Origin: a virus
Virus record (IMG/VR): IMGVR_UViG_3300044733_004998
Span: 1 to 28,248 of that record
Direction: 5' to 3' (one strand)
Length of the DNA: 28,248 bases
Notes under the pieces: generated by a model
What the model saw: only the letters and a program-made list of their open reading frames with translations
Told to the model about the DNA's origin: nothing
Database searches by the model: none
Shown: positions 6,301 through 12,369 of the stretch, in pieces
Layout: each line of letters opens with the position of its first letter
How positions within the stretch are numbered: position 1 is the stretch's first letter
Position numbers and translations under genes: made by a program

Positions 6301-6511
6301 CTGGAAAGGTAACGCGACGGTAAGAGGGCAGGCGAACGATCCTGGGTTCGCCTCTGTTGTGCTGTGCAGCGCCTTGCGGTAGCTCAACTTCAACGGTGAA
6401 TGTTTTGTAGCCGCATTTCAAGCATTTGCGATGTCTTGTAATGGACTCACTGGTGTCTCTGGCAGTGTGCGTCACGCGCATTTCGTAGTGATCGCAGCTA
6501 GGGCATCTCAC
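6287..6511 (-). CDS. NrdR-like zinc-ribbon protein without ATP-cone
   Basis: A 74-residue protein starting MRCPSCDHYEMRVTHTARD and continuing with RHRKCLKCGYKTFTVE. This is the N-terminal zinc ribbon of NrdR, the repressor of ribonucleotide reductase genes. Cys3, Cys6 and a second CxxC about 25 residues later bind zinc. Full NrdR is about 150 residues and has a nucleotide-binding ATP-cone. Here the rest is only a short Pro/Arg tail. It sits between ThyX (14-nt overlap) and small Cys proteins, so a role in deoxynucleotide metabolism fits, but direct nrd repression is unproven. Confidence 0.7.
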   Translation of the reverse strand: MRCPSCDHYEMRVTHTARDTSESITRHRKCLKCGYKTFTVEVELPQGAAQHNRGEPRIVRLPSYRRVTFPDGSP

Positions 6512-7133
6512 CGAATGCTGCCTCCGCGATGACGGGGAATTGTTCGGCGAAGATATTGCGGCAAGCTAGAGCTACTTCGCGGTGCTCGAGCTGGGTTTCT
6601 GGGCCAGACCTGAGCTGTATATAATGCAGCCACGATCGAAGTGAAGAGCACATGTATAGCGTCGTAGGCGTACACAAAGGCAGAATCCGGCGTGCGGTCT
6701 CCTTGGCGATGCCCTCCTCGAGCATCTGCTCGTACAGGGTGAATGACCGCGCGATCACATCACTGGTGCGCTCTGCCCAGTACTCCTGCATCTGAGGCTC
6801 AAGCTCATCGATGCTGTTTTGCCGGTTCTTGTGATCCTGTAGTCGCTGATGTGGCGCGTCAGCTATATCAGTTTTGGAATAGCGAGTTGAAAACTCTTGA
6901 AATGCAAACGAAGAATGCCGCAAAATCTGGGCGGCAATATCACGCTCAGTATCAATTTGCACGCACATTGTCGCCATTTGGAAGGGTGACCAGTGCGAGT
7001 GCTTGATCAGGTAACGCAGCAGCCGAGGCGCTGTCTCGTCGTTCTCCTGATTCGATGGATTGGATACGCGCGCCATACGCACGATCAGCTTCTCCGCATC
7101 CGGCGTGCAATGCACCAAACTGACGCGGCTCAC
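6498..7133 (-). CDS. thyX: Flavin-dependent thymidylate synthase
   Basis: A 211-residue ThyX, which makes dTMP from dUMP using methylene-tetrahydrofolate, NAD(P)H and FAD. The family signature is at residues 72-85, followed by SKTDIADAP. The C-terminal half contains the conserved ARRILPLCTPTTLYM and the RSWLHYIQLR helix. The signature reads RHSSFAFQEFSTRY, so the third position, normally Arg, is Ser74. Start is GTG 7133, which overlaps the upstream stop by 4 nt (GTGA). Dcd, dNMP kinase and ThyX together suggest the phage makes its own dTTP. Confidence 0.92.
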   Translation of the reverse strand: MSRVSLVHCTPDAEKLIVRMARVSNPSNQENDETAPRLLRYLIKHSHWSPFQMATMCVQIDTERDIAAQILRHSSFAFQEFSTRYSKTDIADAPHQRLQDHKNRQNSIDELEPQMQEYWAERTSDVIARSFTLYEQMLEEGIAKETARRILPLCTPTTLYMCSSLRSWLHYIQLRSGPETQLEHREVALACRNIFAEQFPVIAEAAFGEMP

Positions 7134-7342
7134 TTCACCACCTCCACCTGAGCCAACGGCCAGCGCGCAGCAGCATATTGTTTTGCACGCGCAGGTGATT
7201 CTGCGGGAATGCTGAATTTCATGGGCCTTGCGCCTGATTGCTTTACGATTAAATTAAACAATTTCGTTTTAGCACCCGCTGGCGCCCTGCTAATTCCTTC
7301 CCCATGCTGCGTCTTGCCAGCATCTTCCTCGATCCAATGCAT
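7130..7342 (-). CDS. Small hypothetical protein upstream of ThyX
   Basis: A 70-residue basic protein with ATG at 7342. The C-terminal half (KLFNLIVKQSGARPMKFSIPAESPARAKQYAAARWPLAQVEVV) reads as strand-helix-strand, with the form of a small substrate- or DNA-binding fold. I recall similar ~50-residue proteins in cyanophages, without a function. Its TGA overlaps the ThyX GTG. Only 8 bp separate its start from the oppositely oriented gene at 7351. Confidence 0.6.
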   Translation of the reverse strand: MHWIEEDAGKTQHGEGISRAPAGAKTKLFNLIVKQSGARPMKFSIPAESPARAKQYAAARWPLAQVEVVK

Positions 7343-7350
7343 GATGAAAA

Positions 7351-7554
7351 ATGGAATGGATTAGAAATAACATTTCACCCGAGCAGGAGTTGCAGCATGA
7401 ACTCGCTGCTCGTTCGATGACGGAGCGTGAGGCTAGCCTCTATCGCTCCTGTGTGATGTACCAAGACCTGCTACAGCAAGCAGTCTGGGAGATCATGCGC
7501 CTTGAACTGGCACTTGAAGATCTGCAAGCGCAAGATCCCTCGCTTCGGCCTTGA
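7351..7554 (+). CDS. Small helical protein on the opposite strand
   Basis: A 67-residue, mostly helical and acidic protein (MTEREASLYRSCVMYQDLLQQAVWEIMRLELALEDLQ) with heptad-like hydrophobic spacing, so possibly a coiled-coil dimer. It is the only plus-strand gene within a leftward operon and overlaps the end of the gene at 7493-7918 tail-to-tail by 62 nt. The preceding in-frame codon series contains a stop, so ATG 7351 is the start. Its length and helical look are similar to the protein at 15287-15511. Function unknown. Confidence 0.55.
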   Translation: MEWIRNNISPEQELQHELAARSMTEREASLYRSCVMYQDLLQQAVWEIMRLELALEDLQAQDPSLRP

Positions 7555-7918
7555 TCTCGTCAAATACAACCTGGCCAAGCTCCTCGAGTAAAAGCTCGTC
7601 CAGCCTTTGCTGATAGACGGTCACGAAACTCGTGGGTTGCGCTGCTGGCGTGGGCGCAGCCTCCATCGCCTGCTTTACCTGTGTGGCAAATGCAACGCAG
7701 ATGCGGCGCTTCTTCTTGACGCGATGAATCCAGTCCTTATCGGCCGGAATTCCTGAAGCCTGCGCTGCAACTTGCGCTTCGTTGACCTTATCGTCCATTG
7801 CTTGGACGGCGATCACTAACTCTGCATGCAGTTTGCGCGCATCAGGTGCAGTTAGCTCGTGGATTTCATGCAGCGCAACTTGACGCTCTAGGGATTTGCT
7901 GTTGAAAGTAAATTCCAT
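7493..7918 (-). CDS. Hypothetical protein in the recombination cluster
   Basis: A 141-residue charged, helical protein with ATG 7918. It has a central basic patch (HRVKKKRRICVAF, near residues 65-77) and a short Pro/Ala-rich linker, then another helical segment with QQRLDELLLEELGQVV. The layout of helices around a basic stretch suggests DNA or protein binding. It is the first gene after the SSB-like gene, separated by a hairpin-bearing 42-bp gap. I do not recognise the family. Confidence 0.6.
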   Translation of the reverse strand: MEFTFNSKSLERQVALHEIHELTAPDARKLHAELVIAVQAMDDKVNEAQVAAQASGIPADKDWIHRVKKKRRICVAFATQVKQAMEAAPTPAAQPTSFVTVYQQRLDELLLEELGQVVFDEIKAEARDLALADLQVPVQGA

Positions 7919-7933
7919 AATTTCGCGAAGTAA

Positions 7934-7953
7934 GGGGCGACAAAGGCCGCCCC
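7934..7953 (-). promoter_or_regulatory. Intercistronic hairpin
   Basis: The inverted repeat GGGGCG/CGCCCC (7934-7939 and 7948-7953) with an 8-nt loop lies in the 42-bp gap between the SSB-like gene and the next leftward gene. There is no U-run on the transcribed strand, so full termination is unlikely. It may protect the message or partly attenuate transcription. Confidence 0.45.
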
Positions 7954-7960
7954 AGGTTGA

Positions 7961-8380
7961 TCAGAAGGGCAGTTCGTCTTCGATGGTCGATACTGCACCG
8001 TTAAATGCAGTCGCGACCTGTTGCGCAGCTTGTTGCACCACAGCGGGAGGTGCAGCCACGGGTGCGGGTGCGGGCGGTGCCACCGGAGCGGGAGCAGCCT
8101 GCTGCACACGCGAATCGGGCTTGAAGCTCAAGCTCAGATACGGCTTGCCTGCTTGCGATTGCTTCTTCCAGCCCGAGATCCGAATAGGAATCTCCTGCCG
8201 CTCACCAATCGGCTGCCCGTTCATGAGGTACTGAGCAAGCGCGTACGCTTGATCAGCCGGGATGTTCATAATCCCGTCATATTGCGGGTAATTCTTGGAT
8301 GCATCGTAACGATCACCAAGACGCTGTTGAAGTTGCTCTGCGGTCTGTTGAAACAGCGCGCCACTAGCGGTAAAAGTCAA
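7961..8380 (-). CDS. SSB-like protein with acidic DELPF tail
   Basis: A 139-residue protein. Residues 1-90 look like a compact beta-rich domain (IPIRISGWKKQSQAGKPYLSLSFKP at about 63-87). Residues 92-122 form an Ala/Pro/Val linker, and the protein ends in EDELPF. A globular domain, flexible linker and acidic tip ending in Pro-Phe is the architecture of single-stranded DNA-binding proteins, whose tip recruits recombination and replication enzymes. The globular part is not a standard OB-fold that I can name. Start is TTG 8380 (TTGA overlap with the upstream stop). The RecE-like gene nearby supports a recombination role. Confidence 0.6.
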   Translation of the reverse strand: MTFTASGALFQQTAEQLQQRLGDRYDASKNYPQYDGIMNIPADQAYALAQYLMNGQPIGERQEIPIRISGWKKQSQAGKPYLSLSFKPDSRVQQAAPAPVAPPAPAPVAAPPAVVQQAAQQVATAFNGAVSTIEDELPF

Positions 8381-8709
8381 GAGACTGTCTCCTGGATTTT
8401 GGGCTTCCGACCACGCTTCGGACGCAATGCATCCTCAGGGGTTTTGGCGATGCACATCACGTAACAGCCGTCGCCATCAGTGTTTTTGCGCATCGAATAT
8501 CGCAGCTCACCGTCTTTCGACATCTGGCTGACGACCTGGGCGATCGTGGTCGGTTTGTACCCCTCGCCCGTTTCCGAATTATAGAACGAAACGGAGATCG
8601 CGTCACCTGCCTGCATGGCGAGAATTTCGTCGCGCAGTGGACTGGTCTTGCTGCGACGCGCAGTGCGACTGCGCGCCTCTTCCATTGACACCTTCTCGAA
8701 CTCCGACAT
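8377..8709 (-). CDS. Basic hypothetical protein (possible DNA-binding)
   Basis: With ATG 8709 the product has 110 residues. It starts with a charged helix rich in Arg/Lys (ARSRTARRSKTSPLRDEIL), has a middle strand-rich region (DAISVSFYNSETGEGYKPTTIAQVVSQMSK), and ends with a basic tail (LRPKRGRKPKIQETVS) that includes an AT-hook-like RGRKP. It may bind DNA. A longer start at 8766 would overlap the upstream gene by 26 nt and begin with an atypical hydrophobic leader. The 31-bp AT-rich gap before 8709 could hold a weak promoter. Confidence 0.6.
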   Translation of the reverse strand: MSEFEKVSMEEARSRTARRSKTSPLRDEILAMQAGDAISVSFYNSETGEGYKPTTIAQVVSQMSKDGELRYSMRKNTDGDGCYVMCIAKTPEDALRPKRGRKPKIQETVS

Positions 8710-8740
8710 AACGCAAAATAAAACGAACTCGATAAATAGA

Positions 8741-9289
8741 CTACACTCTTGCCTCGATTGCAGCAACCAATTGCGTTGCTTCTTCAGCCGTTAGCTCGCC
8801 CGCTGCCGTGAGCTGATCAACCCTGGCGCGCATCGCTGGCATTTGATCTGGCGTAGCTTGATGGATCGCATTCCACGCTGTCACGTAATAGCCAGTTGGC
8901 TGCAACGTCTGCACCAGCTTTCGCCGTTTTGGTGGCTGCCACTCGCACACCACCTGCTCGCGGATGTCGGGGCTGCCGAACACGCGAATACAGGGCTCGT
9001 TCCTGCGCTTAGGGAAGGGCATGATGTCCGTCGTCGCATACAACGTCAGCCGCTTCCCAATCCACTGCTGCACATCACTGCCGAACATCGCCCGGACCGC
9101 AACGGCATTCACCTTCGGCAGAACTAGCTGCAATGCGGTTTCTTCGAACCCCATCACAACCTTGTCTTCAAGGCCGCGTTCACCTTCGATCTGCTCCTTC
9201 GCAACAGATTTGATCGTGTAATTCGCCTTCCCATTCGGGATCAGGCCGGCTTTCAAAAAACGGCCCGGATACAGCTCATCAAAATTCAT
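8741..9289 (-). CDS. Conserved phage protein of recombination clusters
   Basis: A 182-residue protein starting MNFDELYPGRFLKAGLI. It has the strand KVVMGFEETALQLVLPKVNAVAVRAMFG (near 43-70), then WIGKRLTLYATTD, and a C-terminal helical segment. Proteins with this pattern (target strand, 'N..N...i..lyG', 'WiGk.itLy') are widespread in phage gene sets beside exonucleases and annealases. I recall the pattern but know of no firm function. The ATG overlaps the RecE-like stop by 4 nt. A role in recombination or as a nuclease accessory is inferred from this neighbour. Confidence 0.65.
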   Translation of the reverse strand: MNFDELYPGRFLKAGLIPNGKANYTIKSVAKEQIEGERGLEDKVVMGFEETALQLVLPKVNAVAVRAMFGSDVQQWIGKRLTLYATTDIMPFPKRRNEPCIRVFGSPDIREQVVCEWQPPKRRKLVQTLQPTGYYVTAWNAIHQATPDQMPAMRARVDQLTAAGELTAEEATQLVAAIEARV

Positions 9290-10122
9290 TCCAGTCCCTC
9301 CAGTTCAAGATCATCAGCATCGGTCGCATTCGCAGGATCATCTGCATGCGCCCAACGCGGTGTATCCATCTCAACGGTGCCCCACGATGGCCAGACTCCG
9401 CTCTCCCAGCAGCGCTTCACTGCAACGATCGCTTCCTCACGGCGACGATGACCTTCCTCGATCAGATCGGGTGACAGCACGTTGACGCTGATGTTGTGCG
9501 GCCACTGCCACTCATACGCGATCAAAACGCAGGTGTGTGGTGGCACGCCATAGCGATCTGTCCAGCCGGCGCTGTAATGCGCCATCTGCAGGTCATACGC
9601 CAGTGAATACGACTGCGCTGCAAACATCCGGGGACTCGCGGACCGTGCCTTTTTAAGGTCCACAAGAATGCCGCGATCAGGATGCTCCACGTCTGGTTTA
9701 TACCGGCAGTCGACCTCCATCAGGTTGTCGTGCCAGAAATGCGGCTCCTGACCTTGGCCATCCCTTAGCAGTGGCGCCGCATCTGGATCGCGCATCAGCG
9801 CTTCCACGACACGCAGGGCATTGTCTTCCCAGTCGCGAGTAATAACCTCGCGACCGGCTGCTTCGGACTGAAACTCGGACCAAATCGCTTTTCCCTCTTT
9901 GGTGCGACGATCGCACTGTGGAGCGACAAGGTAGCGAGTGGCGTATTCGTGAGGTTCAGTGATCAGGCAATCGACCAAGCTGCCCTGGCGCATTGCATCC
10001 GTGGGCAGGAATGGCTTGCGATCTGGATCGACGTGCTTTGCCCAGTAGTCACGGGGCGTGCCACTAATAATTGTCTTGAGCTTTGATGCTGACAGCGCTG
10101 GATGTGAGTGGTAATCAGACAC
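9286..10122 (-). CDS. RecE-like exonuclease (PD-(D/E)xK)
   Basis: A 278-residue protein matching the C-terminal nuclease part of RecE / exonuclease VIII. That enzyme degrades one strand of double-stranded DNA ends to leave tails for annealing. Visible motifs are the N-terminal SASKLK element (11-16), QGSLVDCLI (46-54), Glu126, Asp144 in YKPD, Asp155 and Lys157 in VDLKK, and the Q-containing helix YDLQMAHYSAG (176-186). The usual DLKT is DLKK here. The start is GTG 10122, which overlaps the upstream small gene by 8 nt. No RecT or Erf annealase is obvious nearby, so the SSB-like protein or an unrecognised neighbour may fill that role. Confidence 0.82.
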   Translation of the reverse strand: MSDYHSHPALSASKLKTIISGTPRDYWAKHVDPDRKPFLPTDAMRQGSLVDCLITEPHEYATRYLVAPQCDRRTKEGKAIWSEFQSEAAGREVITRDWEDNALRVVEALMRDPDAAPLLRDGQGQEPHFWHDNLMEVDCRYKPDVEHPDRGILVDLKKARSASPRMFAAQSYSLAYDLQMAHYSAGWTDRYGVPPHTCVLIAYEWQWPHNISVNVLSPDLIEEGHRRREEAIVAVKRCWESGVWPSWGTVEMDTPRWAHADDPANATDADDLELEGLE

Positions 10123-10279
10123 GATGAGATAAGTCGCGAGCGAGTTTTAGGTTTTCGAGTGAGTGGCGGAGCGCGAGAAATGACTCCGCCATCCCGTCTT
10201 GCCAGTAAATCTTGCCGAGCACCTGATCAAGCTGGTCTCGAATTGGGACCAATGCGTCCCGAAATTCTTCTGGAGTCAT
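10115..10279 (-). CDS. Small protein leading the recombination operon
   Basis: A 54-residue, charged, mainly helical protein (MTPEEFRDALVPIRDQLDQV...). It ends HRV with a TGA that overlaps the RecE-like GTG by 8 nt (GTGTCTGA). No known motif is seen. It is the first gene of the leftward unit that faces the HTH gene at 10337. It is short but fills the space exactly between a regulatory gap and the nuclease, and the overlap supports translational coupling. Confidence 0.65.
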   Translation of the reverse strand: MTPEEFRDALVPIRDQLDQVLGKIYWQDGMAESFLALRHSLENLKLARDLSHRV

Positions 10280-10289
10280 AAGTGGATAA

Positions 10290-10315
10290 AGGTACCTATA
10301 AAGGCTACCATAGCC
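10290..10315. promoter_or_regulatory. Palindromes in a divergent control region
   Basis: The 57-bp gap between divergent starts at 10279 (minus) and 10337 (plus) holds AGGTACCT (10290-10297) and GGCTACCATAGCC (10303-10315), with TATAAA between them at 10297-10302. Paired palindromes around a -10-like box are typical of operators. No good -35 element is visible for either direction. The HTH protein at 10337 is a plausible ligand; this is inference. Confidence 0.5.
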
Positions 10316-10336
10316 CTACACGAATTGTCCAGCTCC

Positions 10337-10546
10337 ATGGCCGAGACCTTCGACCGCGAACTGATCTTCTTCATGCACCGTGGTGGCATGAAGGCTGCTG
10401 CGATCGCCAGAGCACTGCAAGTGCCTTACAGCCGGGTACTCCGGACGCTTCGGCCCCCAATGTCGAATGACGCCCGCAACGATGAAACAATTCGTGATCA
10501 GGTAACTGGCCAGGATCACGAGCCGGATCAGCGCAACCCGATCTGA
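10337..10546 (+). CDS. Small HTH DNA-binding protein
   Basis: A 69-residue protein. Residues 14-36 (HRGGMKAAAIARALQVPYSRVLRTL) form a helix-turn-helix with the usual A-x3-A-x-x-L turn, and the C-terminus is polar and charged. It is transcribed away from the leftward recombination operon across a palindrome-bearing gap, which suggests a small regulator controlling one or both directions. ATG 10337 is chosen because the frame upstream shows no family-like sequence. It could also be a fragment of a larger HTH protein. Confidence 0.6.
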   Translation: MAETFDRELIFFMHRGGMKAAAIARALQVPYSRVLRTLRPPMSNDARNDETIRDQVTGQDHEPDQRNPI

Positions 10547-10571
10547 CTCGCGGCTGCAGGGGCTCGCCTTC

Positions 10572-10871
10572 TCACCCAGCGCTTTTGCGAGCAGCCTCCA
10601 CACGGCGGATTCCTGTGATCAAGTAAGCGTAGTCGCGCGTTTCCGTGACGCTAGTCTCGGCGCCGCACACGTCGCACTTGCCGATCCAGAAGCTGCTGCA
10701 CCCAACGCTATAAACGCCATATTTGTTGCCGCATTCACTGCAGCACTGGTAGGCGTTGCGGAGGCGGTCGATAAGGTCATCGGGTTCGCTTGGGCCGTGA
10801 TACGTGCATTTGCCTGGGTTTTGCATGGCTAGCAACGAGTAATAGTCAATGACGTCGTCGTAGTCGCTCAT
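10572..10871 (-). CDS. Zinc-ribbon protein
   Basis: A 99-residue protein. It has CCSECGNKYG (near 43-52), then SFWIGKCDVCGAETSVTETRDYAYL (59-83). The two CxxC pairs make a zinc ribbon, and the W-x-G-x-C-D-x-C-G / VTE-RD-YL pattern recurs in small cyanophage and cyanobacterial proteins (recalled, not searched). The N-terminal 40 residues are acidic and helical. It is the last gene of the leftward accessory run and converges on the HTH gene. Function unknown. Confidence 0.65.
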   Translation of the reverse strand: MSDYDDVIDYYSLLAMQNPGKCTYHGPSEPDDLIDRLRNAYQCCSECGNKYGVYSVGCSSFWIGKCDVCGAETSVTETRDYAYLITGIRRVEAARKSAG

Positions 10872-10901
10872 GGTTTTAGTGGGTCTGGATACGAGGTTTG
10901 G

Positions 10902-11492
10902 CTAGCTGCACTGAGGACAGTCGCAACTTACCTGCGCCAAATTGTTCTTGACGCTTTCGTAGCGAGCTGGAGATCTTGCCAACAGCGCATCGTTGTACGC
11001 CTTAGCCGCTTCAATCTTGCAGGTGAAAGTACCCAGCTTCACGAGCTTGTTGTCTACGCCAATCTGCGCAATCCAGCTTTTTACTCCTGCTGACCAACTG
11101 ACGCCTCTTGCACCGGACGTATTGCGAGTGCTGATTTGTTGGTTAAGCGTCTGGTCTGAGTAGGTGGCTAGCTCCAAGTTTTCAATGTTGTTGTTGAGAG
11201 GATTGCGGTCAACATGATCAACAGTTAGTTCCCCTGGATCGACCCCGTGGTGGAGCATATAAATAACCCTGGAGACAAGGTAGCCCTTGTACTGAAAGCG
11301 CACACGCCAATCAAGACGATGTGGTTGACGCCAATTACGCACCAACGTGCCGGCTACATCACCAGGTTTCATAGCGTGGAAGGTCGGCTTAATCCAAATC
11401 AACCCACTATCGATTTGGAAATCATTGACAGGAACAACCTCGAAGTGCTGCTGCAAAACTTCAAGCGGAGGTAAAGGAGATCGTTGTGCCAT
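10902..11492 (-). CDS. HNH homing-type endonuclease with AP2 domain
   Basis: A 196-residue protein. Residues 62-118 form an HNH core of the homing type: RVIYMLHHG, then LTVDHVDRNPLNNNIENL with Asp92-His93 and Asn101/Asn102. Residues 125-171 form an AP2-like DNA-binding module (SGARGVSWSAGVKSWIAQI, LGTFTCKIEAAKAYN), as in many phage-borne HNH homing endonucleases. The N-terminal 60 residues are unusual for the family, and the C-terminus ends CDCPQCS, a possible extra metal site. It sits in a row of small genes with no intron visible, so it is probably a free-standing mobile gene. Confidence 0.85.
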   Translation of the reverse strand: MAQRSPLPPLEVLQQHFEVVPVNDFQIDSGLIWIKPTFHAMKPGDVAGTLVRNWRQPHRLDWRVRFQYKGYLVSRVIYMLHHGVDPGELTVDHVDRNPLNNNIENLELATYSDQTLNQQISTRNTSGARGVSWSAGVKSWIAQIGVDNKLVKLGTFTCKIEAAKAYNDALLARSPARYESVKNNLAQVSCDCPQCS

Positions 11493-11500
11493 GGTTACGA

Positions 11501-11725
11501 CTACTGGGCTTCAAGTTCGGCGGCGATCTCTTCCAAATACCAGGCGCTTTCTTGTCCAAGTCCTGCCAGTTTGATGACCACCTGATCCGCAGCAGCGCGA
11601 AGGGCGGCGGCGAGCAAAGGTGCCATCTCCTCAGCAAAAGCAGGCAACCCTTCTGGAGGTACGTCGTATTTTGTCAGCGTCACAGCCGTTAAAACTGCCT
11701 GAGCAGCGGGTGAAAGTTCAGCCAT
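11501..11725 (-). CDS. Small Ala-rich helical protein
   Basis: A 74-residue protein with the pattern LSPAAQAVLTAV, then LLAAALRAAADQVV and a C-terminal EEIAAELEAQ. I recall this LSPAAQAVL ... AALRAAADQV layout from cyanophage and cyanobacterial hypothetical proteins, with no function known. It is entirely helical in appearance and has no Cys or basic patch. The ATG overlaps the upstream stop by 8 nt (ATGGCTGA), so it is translated with the gene at 11718. Confidence 0.65.
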   Translation of the reverse strand: MAELSPAAQAVLTAVTLTKYDVPPEGLPAFAEEMAPLLAAALRAAADQVVIKLAGLGQESAWYLEEIAAELEAQ

Positions 11726-11924
11726 TGGTAATCACCTGAATAGTTCTTGTGCAGTGCCGACGGATAATTAGCCTGTGAAATCCTTCTTGAGCGTAGGTCT
11801 GCAGATAACGCATCCCTTCACGCTGTACATCTTCCAGGCTGTTGGCTGAGCCACCGGCTTGCCATTCGCCTTCGTCATCCTCCAATTCCCACTCGTAGTG
11901 GTTGTCGTCAAGAATGTCAGTCAT
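11718..11924 (-). CDS. Small acidic hypothetical protein
   Basis: A 68-residue protein with an acidic, aromatic N-terminus (ILDDNHYEWELEDDEGEW), then a helix (EDVQREGMRYLQTYAQ) and a basic strand-like end (HRLIIRRHCTRTIQVI). It begins MTD, like several neighbours. It is the first gene downstream of a 100-bp gap with three palindromes, so it probably starts a sub-operon. Function unknown. Confidence 0.6.
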   Translation of the reverse strand: MTDILDDNHYEWELEDDEGEWQAGGSANSLEDVQREGMRYLQTYAQEGFHRLIIRRHCTRTIQVITNG

Positions 11925-11943
11925 TTAAGAGGTGGGGGAACTG

Positions 11944-11998
11944 TCCGGAAATTCCGGAATGTTTAACACGTTCTGGCAACGTGTAAGTACGGCTTACA
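11944..11998. promoter_or_regulatory. Cluster of three palindromes (operator candidate)
   Basis: Within the 101-bp gap upstream of the gene starting at 11924 lie TCCGGAAATTCCGGA (11944-11958), ACACGTT/AACGTGT with a 5-nt spacer (11966-11984) and TGTAAGTACGGCTTACA (11982-11998). Three different near-perfect inverted repeats in 55 bp suggest protein-binding sites or a folded leader RNA. There is no U-run in either direction. Confidence 0.55.
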
Positions 11999-12025
11999 AG
12001 TTGGCAAACGCAGAGGTTGATCGGA

Positions 12026-12331
12026 CTAATCTGGTAGGGGCAAAGCGTCGGCAGGAAGCCAGTGGCTGTAGCAAGCTGTGCCGCCACGGATGCGGAGCAA
12101 TGTCCACATGCCGCCATAGCCGTCCTCTTCATCAGGCTCGTACCACCAGCACAGTTGATCACCTGGCAAGCGCTCGCTCACTGGGATGGGTCGCGTCGGC
12201 CCCTCCGGCTCGGGCTCGGCTAAGGCGACGCGGGCCTGAATCATCACAGGGCTTAAGTGCATCCGCTCTGTTGGGATGCCACTGTCAATAGCGTCAATCA
12301 ACTCAGCGCACAGTTGTTTGTAATCGGTCAT
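12026..12331 (-). CDS. Small protein with DUF551-like C-terminus
   Basis: A 101-residue protein. The N-terminal part (MTDYKQLCAELIDAID...ALAE) is a helical module shared with the protein at 12370-12732. From residue 44 it shows TRPIPVSERLPGDQLCWWY, then ACYSHWLPADALPLP, the W/I-PVSERLP ... HW-LP pattern of DUF551. That small domain of unknown function is common in phages. The fusion of a short MTD helical module to DUF551 is typical of cyanophage accessory genes as I recall them. Confidence 0.7.
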   Translation of the reverse strand: MTDYKQLCAELIDAIDSGIPTERMHLSPVMIQARVALAEPEPEGPTRPIPVSERLPGDQLCWWYEPDEEDGYGGMWTLLRIRGGTACYSHWLPADALPLPD

Positions 12332-12369
12332 GGTGGTAGTGATGTTGACATGTGGGCTTGAGGTTTGTG

